5,065 nucleotides of DNA from the NCBI GenBank assembly GCA_937981945.1, contig CALJNJ010000298.1, positions 1 to 5,065 of the forward strand. The letters are read 5' to 3'. The stretch's first letter is position 1; every line of letters starts with the position of its first letter. Below the pieces are notes generated by a model. The model made no database searches. It worked only from the letters and a program-made list of their open reading frames with translations, and was not told the origin of the DNA. The position numbers and the translations under genes were made by a program. Below are positions 1 to 5,065 of the stretch, piece by piece. The stretch comes from an uncultured Caulobacterales bacterium. Lineage in GTDB: Bacteria; Pseudomonadota; Alphaproteobacteria; Caulobacterales; Maricaulaceae.

Positions 1-1
1 G

Positions 2-3000
2 CTGATCGAGTTTGACAGCCAAAATTACGCCACGGTTTCCGGTGTTGACGGTTTCTCTGACTATCCGGCCAGCGTGATCAGCGGCGATACGGTCACGGAC
101 GCGTCCGGCCTGAATTACGAACAAAATGACGGCGGCTTCTCCTTCCCGAATGTGGGCGAGGGCGAATATGTTATCCAAGTTGTGCCGCCGGAAGGTTATA
201 ATTTCGCGTCGGTTCTGCCGCCGGATGTTATTGATGCCAATACAGGCGCCGGCTACTATATTATTGACGGGTCTTTCGGGCAGCCATTTGAAGTCAGCGA
301 AGACGGTTATATCCGTATGGATATTCCTCTGGACCCTGAGTCAGATCTGGTTCTCAGCAAAGTGGCCGACCGGACAAGTGGCGATGTGGGTGACTACATT
401 AATTACACGGTCACGATCCAAAACTTCGGACAGACAACGGCGCCGGTTCAATTATTTGATACACTGCCCATCGGCTTTCGCTATGTGGACGGAACATCTC
501 TTCAGGATCAGCTCAATATTGATGATCCTGAAATCTCTGATGATTCAACTCTGATTACATATCCGATCGGCATGATCGGACCCGGCGAATCTGTTTCGCT
601 CAGCTATGCGCTGTTAGTGGGGCCCGGCGCCCATTTGGGTAATGCCGTCAATGAAGCTGTCGTGCGCGACGCTGACGGTGACCCGCTCTCCAACACAGCC
701 CGCGCCGCTATTGAGCTGCGCGAGGACTTACTGCGCTCAACCAGCACGGTAATCGGACGCGTATCTGAAAAGTCTTGTGACGGTGATGAGGACTGGGTTC
801 GCGAAATCAAGCGCGGCGAGGGTGTAGAAGGCGTCCGTCTTTATATGGAAAACGGCGCTTATGCGGTCAGTGATCCTGACGGTCTGTACCATTTCGAAGG
901 TGTCAGCGAAGGCACTCATGTCGTTCAGGTTGACGAAGAAACCTTACCGCAAGGCTATGACATCATGGTTTGCGAGGCCAATACGCGTTACGCCGGCAAG
1001 GGCAATTCAAAATTTGTCGATGTGCAGGGCGGCGGTATTTGGCGCGCCAATTTCTATCTGAAACAAACCGGCGAAACGGCTGAGATTGTCGAAGAAGAAA
1101 CCTTCAACGATACGACCGAATATAAGCAATATGATGATGTCTGGCTCAATGGTCAGGACGACAGTGTCGAGTGGGTCTATCCGCTGACGGAGCGCACACC
1201 GTCCAAGCCGTCTGTTAATATCGGGATTAAGCACCCTGTTGACGGCAAGGTCGAGCTGACCCTTAACGGCCGCAAAGTCCCGGCCGTCAATTTGATGGGC
1301 CGCGACACGGATAACGAGCGCACGGTAATGATCAGTCGCTGGCGCGGCGTTGATATTCTTGACGGTCGCAATGAATTTGTCGCCGTCGTTAAAGACGGTA
1401 ACGGCCGGGTTCTGGAAACTCTGACCGAAGAGATTTGGTTTGCCAAAAATATTGCCAAAGCTGACATGGTTGTTGACCGGTCCGTTTTGGTCGCGGATGG
1501 CCGCACGGCGCCCGTTCTGGCGATCCGTCTGGAAGACGAAAGCGGACGTCCGGTTCATGCCGGCCGCTTGGCAAAAATCGATATTGAAGCGCCTTACCGT
1601 CTCTATGATGAGACCGGTGAGAAATACCTTCAAGAGCAATCACATGATCTGATTGCGCCTTTGTCTGCCCGGACTGACATCTCTGTCGGCCCTGACGGTA
1701 TGGCGATGGTGAAACTCGAGCCAACCCTGCAAACAGGTAAGGTTACGGCAATTGTCACGCTCGATACCGGGCGACAAGTGCCACTCTACTTTTATCTGGA
1801 ACCGGAGAAACGTGACTGGATCGTTGTAGGGTTGGCCGAGGGATCATTGGGTTACAATACGGTGATGGATAACGCCGTCGGTCTGACGGATGACGATGAC
1901 GCGTTTTCTGACGGCCGTGTAGCTTTCTTTGCCAAAGGTCTGGTCAAGGGCAATTGGCTCATGACCCTGGCTGTGGACACGGATAAGCGCCGCGGTGACC
2001 GCGATGGGGACTTTGCCGAAGAAATCGACCCGAACGCCTATTACACTTTATACGGCGACCGGTCTTATCAGGAACTAGAGGCCCAAAGCCGCTATCCTGT
2101 CTATCTAAAGCTCGAGAAGAAGTCGGCTTACGCTTTGTTCGGTGACTTTGACACGAATATAACAGAAGGCCGTTTGACGTCCTATAATCGCCGCCTCTCA
2201 GGTCTTAAAGGCGAATATATTTCCGATGACCTTCAGGCGCTTGGCTTTGTCGCCGAGACCAATCAGGGTTTCGCCAAGGATGAGCTGCCGGCGGATGGTA
2301 CCAGCGGCAATTATCAGCTGTCACATTCACGGATTTTAGCCCAGTCGGAAACCGTTACAATTGAAACTCGCGATCGTCATCGCCCGGACATCGTTCTCGA
2401 TAGCCGTGAGCTTGTCCGATATTTGGATTACACGCTGGATTACCTAACAGGTCAGATGATTTTCCGTCTGCCGGTTGACGTCAGCGATGCTAATTTCAAT
2501 CCGAATGTTATCGTTGTGGATTACGAAACCTCCGAAGATGCCGAGCGCAATCTGACGGCCGGCGGACGGGTCCAAGTTACCCATGGCAAAATTCGCGCGG
2601 GGACAAGCTTTGTTCACCAAGAAGGTAATCCGGGCGTCGCCGGCGCCGAGTCCAATATGGCCGGCGTGGATGTGGTTGCTCAGGTCACGGATAATACTGA
2701 AATCCGTTTGGAATATGCGGTTACGGAAAACAAAGCGAATTCCGTTGAGAAAAACATCGCGGAAGGTTTCCTGGCCGAAGCTATTCATACATCTGAGACG
2801 GTCAATGCCGAAGCTTACTACCGGGAAGAAGAACGCGGTTACGGATTGGGTCAAACCAATTCCAATACGTCCGGTTTCCGCCGCTACGGCGTCAAAGCCA
2901 ATGTGCGCGTCAATCAATTCGAAGACGAAGAAACCGGCCGCCGCGGATCGCAAAGTATTGAAGGCACGGCCTATCACGAAGATAACTTTAATACCGGCGG

Positions 3001-4336
3001 TTCCCGCGAAGTTGCCGAAGTCACGGCCCGTCATACCGGTGAGACTTTATCTGCCAGCGCCGGATTGCGCGTCGGCAAAGATGAGCTGCCAAATGGCGAA
3101 GAGCGTGATTCTCTGCTGGCGATTGCCGGCGCGAGCCTGCGACTGCCGGAACATGGCGCAACCTTCAGTGTCACCCATGAGCAGCCGCTTTCGGGCAAGG
3201 ACGAAGTTACAAATTACCCCCAGCGCACAACACTGGGCGTTGATAAGACTTTGGGTGAGAAATCCACGGTCTCAATCCGTCATGAACTTCTGGACGGCGC
3301 CAATGCCTCCGGTCAAAATACGGTTATTGGCGTCTCAACCTCTCCGTGGGAAGGGTCGTCCATCACAGGATCAACAGATCTTCTGACCAATGATTCAGGT
3401 CGCCGCTTGGCGGGTACAGTGGGTCTGGATCAGCAGGTGAAGCTGAGCAAAAACTGGTCCGGTTCCGTGGGTGTTCGTAACCGCAGAGTTTTGGATCAAA
3501 ACGGAACTTATGTGGATATTTCCGCTGACGCGGCTGTTTCGCCTCTGGAAGAAAACGAAGACTTTATGTCGGGCTATGTGGGCGCGAGCTACAGAACCGA
3601 TGAAACGTCAGTGTCGGCCCGCGTGGAAATGCGCGACTCTTCACAAGGGGATACATTTATCGGATCCGTTGGCGCGGCGCGGGAATTGTCTGAGACCCTG
3701 TCATTAGCCGGCTCCGTTCGCGCCATTTCGCAAAACCCGGACGAGCTTGGCGTTGAAACCACCGAGCGTGCTGATGCCCGCTTTGGGGTTGCTTGGCGAC
3801 CGCGCGGCGAAGAGACAGTTATCTTTGATCGACTGGACGTCAGCTATAATCACGACGCTTCCGGCCGTACCAGCAAGAAAATTGTCAATAATCTCGCGGC
3901 CAATACGATGATCAGTGATCGCTGGCAATTGTCCGCCAATCACGGCGTGAAATATGTGCGCGAAGACATCGCCGGTAAAAAGCTGGATAATTTCACCCAT
4001 TTGATCGGCGCTGAAACCCGCTTTGATATTACGGAAAAAATTGACCTCGGCTTTGCCGGCTCGGTTTTGACCAATGGGGAAAACACATCTTACAGCTTTG
4101 GGCCGTCTATCGGTGTTTCACCGGCCAAAGATGTCTGGATCAGCGCCGGCTATAATTTTGAAGGTTATAAGGATGATGATTTCGCGGCCGCCGAATATAA
4201 CCGCGAAGGTGTCTACCTGAAACTGCGGATCAAATTTGATCAAAATTCTGCCCGCGGATTACTGCGTGAAATTTCGCCTGCTTCTGATGTGGTGGGAACA
4301 AGCAGCGTTAAGCCGCAATCTTTCTCGACGCCTTAA
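2..4336 (+). CDS. Giant multidomain surface protein with DUF11/SdrD-B-like modules and a C-terminal outer-membrane beta-barrel (5' partial)
   Basis: The frame is open to the left edge, so 1444 C-terminal residues are seen and the true start and any signal peptide lie upstream. The GTG at 74 has no ribosome binding site and sits inside a fold, so it is not the start. Numbering residues from base 2: 1-112 is the end of a carboxypeptidase-regulatory/SdrD-B-like fold; 114-240 is a DUF11 repeat (ESDLVLSKVADRT, then GDYINYTVTIQNFG and DTLPIGFRYVDG); 246-355 is a second SdrD-B-like module (GVRLYMENG, DPDGLYHFEGV) with Cys259 and Cys324, the only cysteines I find; 355-402 is an acidic linker; 404-482 is Ig-like; 490-599 is invasin/Big-1-like (VADGRTAPVLAIRLEDESGR). 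Residues 604-844 are a conserved transition region (GLAEGSLGY, YTLYGDRSYQ, LFGDFDT, DGTSGNYQL, ETRDRHR). Residues 853-1412 alternate polar and hydrophobic residues as barrel strands, ending in VYLKLRIKF, followed by a 32-residue tail. Inference: outer-membrane anchored, with the sandwich modules exposed or periplasmic. The specific function (adhesion, export or structural) is unknown. Domain calls are from memory of family patterns. Confidence 0.9.
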   Translation: MIEFDSQNYATVSGVDGFSDYPASVISGDTVTDASGLNYEQNDGGFSFPNVGEGEYVIQVVPPEGYNFASVLPPDVIDANTGAGYYIIDGSFGQPFEVSEDGYIRMDIPLDPESDLVLSKVADRTSGDVGDYINYTVTIQNFGQTTAPVQLFDTLPIGFRYVDGTSLQDQLNIDDPEISDDSTLITYPIGMIGPGESVSLSYALLVGPGAHLGNAVNEAVVRDADGDPLSNTARAAIELREDLLRSTSTVIGRVSEKSCDGDEDWVREIKRGEGVEGVRLYMENGAYAVSDPDGLYHFEGVSEGTHVVQVDEETLPQGYDIMVCEANTRYAGKGNSKFVDVQGGGIWRANFYLKQTGETAEIVEEETFNDTTEYKQYDDVWLNGQDDSVEWVYPLTERTPSKPSVNIGIKHPVDGKVELTLNGRKVPAVNLMGRDTDNERTVMISRWRGVDILDGRNEFVAVVKDGNGRVLETLTEEIWFAKNIAKADMVVDRSVLVADGRTAPVLAIRLEDESGRPVHAGRLAKIDIEAPYRLYDETGEKYLQEQSHDLIAPLSARTDISVGPDGMAMVKLEPTLQTGKVTAIVTLDTGRQVPLYFYLEPEKRDWIVVGLAEGSLGYNTVMDNAVGLTDDDDAFSDGRVAFFAKGLVKGNWLMTLAVDTDKRRGDRDGDFAEEIDPNAYYTLYGDRSYQELEAQSRYPVYLKLEKKSAYALFGDFDTNITEGRLTSYNRRLSGLKGEYISDDLQALGFVAETNQGFAKDELPADGTSGNYQLSHSRILAQSETVTIETRDRHRPDIVLDSRELVRYLDYTLDYLTGQMIFRLPVDVSDANFNPNVIVVDYETSEDAERNLTAGGRVQVTHGKIRAGTSFVHQEGNPGVAGAESNMAGVDVVAQVTDNTEIRLEYAVTENKANSVEKNIAEGFLAEAIHTSETVNAEAYYREEERGYGLGQTNSNTSGFRRYGVKANVRVNQFEDEETGRRGSQSIEGTAYHEDNFNTGGSREVAEVTARHTGETLSASAGLRVGKDELPNGEERDSLLAIAGASLRLPEHGATFSVTHEQPLSGKDEVTNYPQRTTLGVDKTLGEKSTVSIRHELLDGANASGQNTVIGVSTSPWEGSSITGSTDLLTNDSGRRLAGTVGLDQQVKLSKNWSGSVGVRNRRVLDQNGTYVDISADAAVSPLEENEDFMSGYVGASYRTDETSVSARVEMRDSSQGDTFIGSVGAARELSETLSLAGSVRAISQNPDELGVETTERADARFGVAWRPRGEETVIFDRLDVSYNHDASGRTSKKIVNNLAANTMISDRWQLSANHGVKYVREDIAGKKLDNFTHLIGAETRFDITEKIDLGFAGSVLTNGENTSYSFGPSIGVSPAKDVWISAGYNFEGYKDDDFAAAEYNREGVYLKLRIKFDQNSARGLLREISPASDVVGTSSVKPQSFSTP
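4333..4336. other. Tail-to-tail gene overlap: two stop codons sharing TTAA
   Basis: The plus-strand gene ends with TAA at 4334-4336 and the minus-strand gene ends with TAA at 4333-4335 read in reverse. The four bases TTAA are their own reverse complement, so each gene's stop supplies most of the other's. There is no intergenic spacer, and no stem followed by a T run is seen on either strand within about 60 bases. Each transcript must therefore run at least some way antisense into the other gene, or end by a factor-dependent route (inference). Confidence 0.95.
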
Positions 4337-5065
4337 CCGGTTTTGGCGAGTTTCGCCGGGCTGATGTTTAAGACAAAACGCACGCCCTCAAATAATGCTT
4401 TGGAACCGACGGGTTTGGTCAGGAACAAGTCGACACCGGCAACCATGCATCTGGCATTTGTTTCCGGCGAATTATCAGCCGTAATCGCAATGATTGGAAT
4501 GTTCGCATAAGGCTTGCCTGAGCTGCGAATGGCCTTCGTGGTTTCAATGCCGTTTTTACCCGGCATGCGCACATCCATAAACACCATATCAAACCCGCCC
4601 ATATCCAGGGTTTTGAGCGCGTCAGCGCCGTCAAAAATCCCGAAGGTTTTACAGCCCTCGGGCTCAAGATATGATTTCAAAACTTCCTGACTGGAAATAT
4701 CATCTTCAATAATCAGAACTTCGCGGCCCTTAAGAAAGCCTGAGGGTTTGACTTTGTTTTTGGGTTCCATAATGGCGGCCTCAGAGACCGGCAGTGTCAG
4801 CGTCGCTTCCGTTCCCCGGCCTTGCTTGGCATTAATGCTCAGTTTCCCGTTCAGCGCTGCCGCGACGTCCCGCGTGATTTTGAACGGTAAAATGGATTCA
4901 TGACCGTCCAAATCGGCTTGATCAACAGGGCCGTCCAATTGAGCGGCTGCCTCGGCATTCAGGCCGCCGCCGGTATCGGCGACGATCAATTTCAAGGTCC
5001 AATCTTTATCTTTAATTTTCTCGCCGGTCACATGCATATGGACCCGTCCGGCCTCCGTGCTTTGG
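4333..5065 (-). CDS. Hybrid sensor histidine kinase, C-terminal part: HATPase (partial) plus receiver domain
   Basis: The frame is open to the right edge, so only the last 243 residues are seen. The ATG at 5035-5037 lies inside the HATPase fold and is not a credible start. Numbering from base 5064: residues 1-95 are the second half of a GHKL ATPase, with the G1 box in VADTGGGL (Asp30) and a G3-like GRGTEATLTLP at 82-92. The G2/ATP-lid motif expected near 56-61 reads ESILPF in place of GxGLGL. The linker at about 96-112 leads into a receiver domain (114-231) with the acidic cluster EDD at 120-122, phosphoacceptor Asp164 in FMDVRMPG, Thr195 in AITAD and Lys217 in LTKPVG. No output domain follows; 12 residues remain after the last helix. 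Known of the family: such proteins pass phosphate from a kinase histidine to the receiver and on to an Hpt protein. The sensor, dimerisation domain, phosphoacceptor histidine and N box lie beyond the window. The signal and target are unknown. The gene is convergent with the surface-protein gene and overlaps it by 4 bases. Confidence 0.92.
   Translation of the reverse strand, partial: QSTEAGRVHMHVTGEKIKDKDWTLKLIVADTGGGLNAEAAAQLDGPVDQADLDGHESILPFKITRDVAAALNGKLSINAKQGRGTEATLTLPVSEAAIMEPKNKVKPSGFLKGREVLIIEDDISSQEVLKSYLEPEGCKTFGIFDGADALKTLDMGGFDMVFMDVRMPGKNGIETTKAIRSSGKPYANIPIIAITADNSPETNARCMVAGVDLFLTKPVGSKALFEGVRFVLNISPAKLAKTG

Noticed and set aside
74..76. GTG as the start codon of the large plus-strand gene
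   Set aside because: The same frame stays open for 24 more codons to the window edge, those residues continue the beta-sandwich style, no purine-rich ribosome binding site precedes it, and no signal peptide follows it although the protein must be exported.
1007..1639. A 210-codon antisense open frame, and a similar one of 196 codons at 2444-3034
   Set aside because: Both lie wholly antisense to the conserved surface-protein frame, show no domain or ribosome binding site, and look like by-products of its codon bias.
2..1800. Tandem DNA repeats encoding the Ig-like modules
   Set aside because: The modules share fold type, but I see no long repeated nucleotide stretch; each differs in sequence, so recent tandem duplication is not supported.
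2583..3386. A 267-codon open frame overlapping the barrel region in another plus-strand frame
   Set aside because: Its product is rich in Arg, Lys, Pro and Ala with no recognisable domain, as expected for an out-of-frame reading of this gene, while the main frame carries clear family motifs.
4345..4357. Hairpin GGCGA-GTT-TCGCC near the gene junction as a terminator
   Set aside because: The stem is a perfect 5 bp, but there is no T run after it on the plus strand, and on the minus strand it is followed by AAAA. It also lies inside the kinase coding sequence, so chance is sufficient explanation.
5035..5037. ATG (minus strand) as the start of a small HATPase-receiver protein
   Set aside because: The frame is open upstream to the edge with residues such as TEAGRVHM that fit the preceding HATPase strand. 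Starting here would leave half an ATPase fold without its N box.

Overview
The window is almost entirely coding and holds the 3' parts of two convergent genes, both cut by the window edges. Base composition (a little over half G+C by eye), codon choice and protein types point to a Gram-negative bacterium. An alphaproteobacterium, perhaps an aquatic one, is the best guess. That is an inference from style; no rRNA or other taxonomic marker is present.

Bases 2-4336 (+) encode at least 1444 residues of a giant surface protein that starts upstream of the window. Its visible part begins with a stack of exported beta-sandwich modules: the end of a carboxypeptidase-regulatory/SdrD-B-like fold, a DUF11 repeat, a second SdrD-B-like module with the only two cysteines, an Ig-like module and an invasin/Big-1-like module. 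A conserved transition region follows, then a very long run of alternating amphipathic strands that reads as an outer-membrane beta-barrel, with a short tail after the last strand. The likely topology is a signal-peptide-dependent, outer-membrane-anchored protein. Its substrate or partner cannot be read from the sequence.

Bases 4333-5065 (-) encode the C-terminal part of a hybrid sensor histidine kinase: the second half of a HATPase domain joined by a short linker to a receiver domain with all its phosphorylation residues. The ATP-lid glycine motif of the HATPase is replaced, which is the most concrete oddity in the window.

The two genes meet tail to tail. Their TAA stop codons lie on opposite strands and share the palindrome TTAA at 4333-4336, a 4-base overlap with no room for a conventional terminator between them. 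They cannot form an operon, and nothing in the sequence ties the kinase to the surface protein. There is no gene-free stretch of 300 bases. I see no RNA gene, mobile element, CRISPR array or convincing promoter. I did not find a clearly new multi-gene system here. The surface protein's large barrel and the kinase's altered ATP lid are the parts most worth following up.
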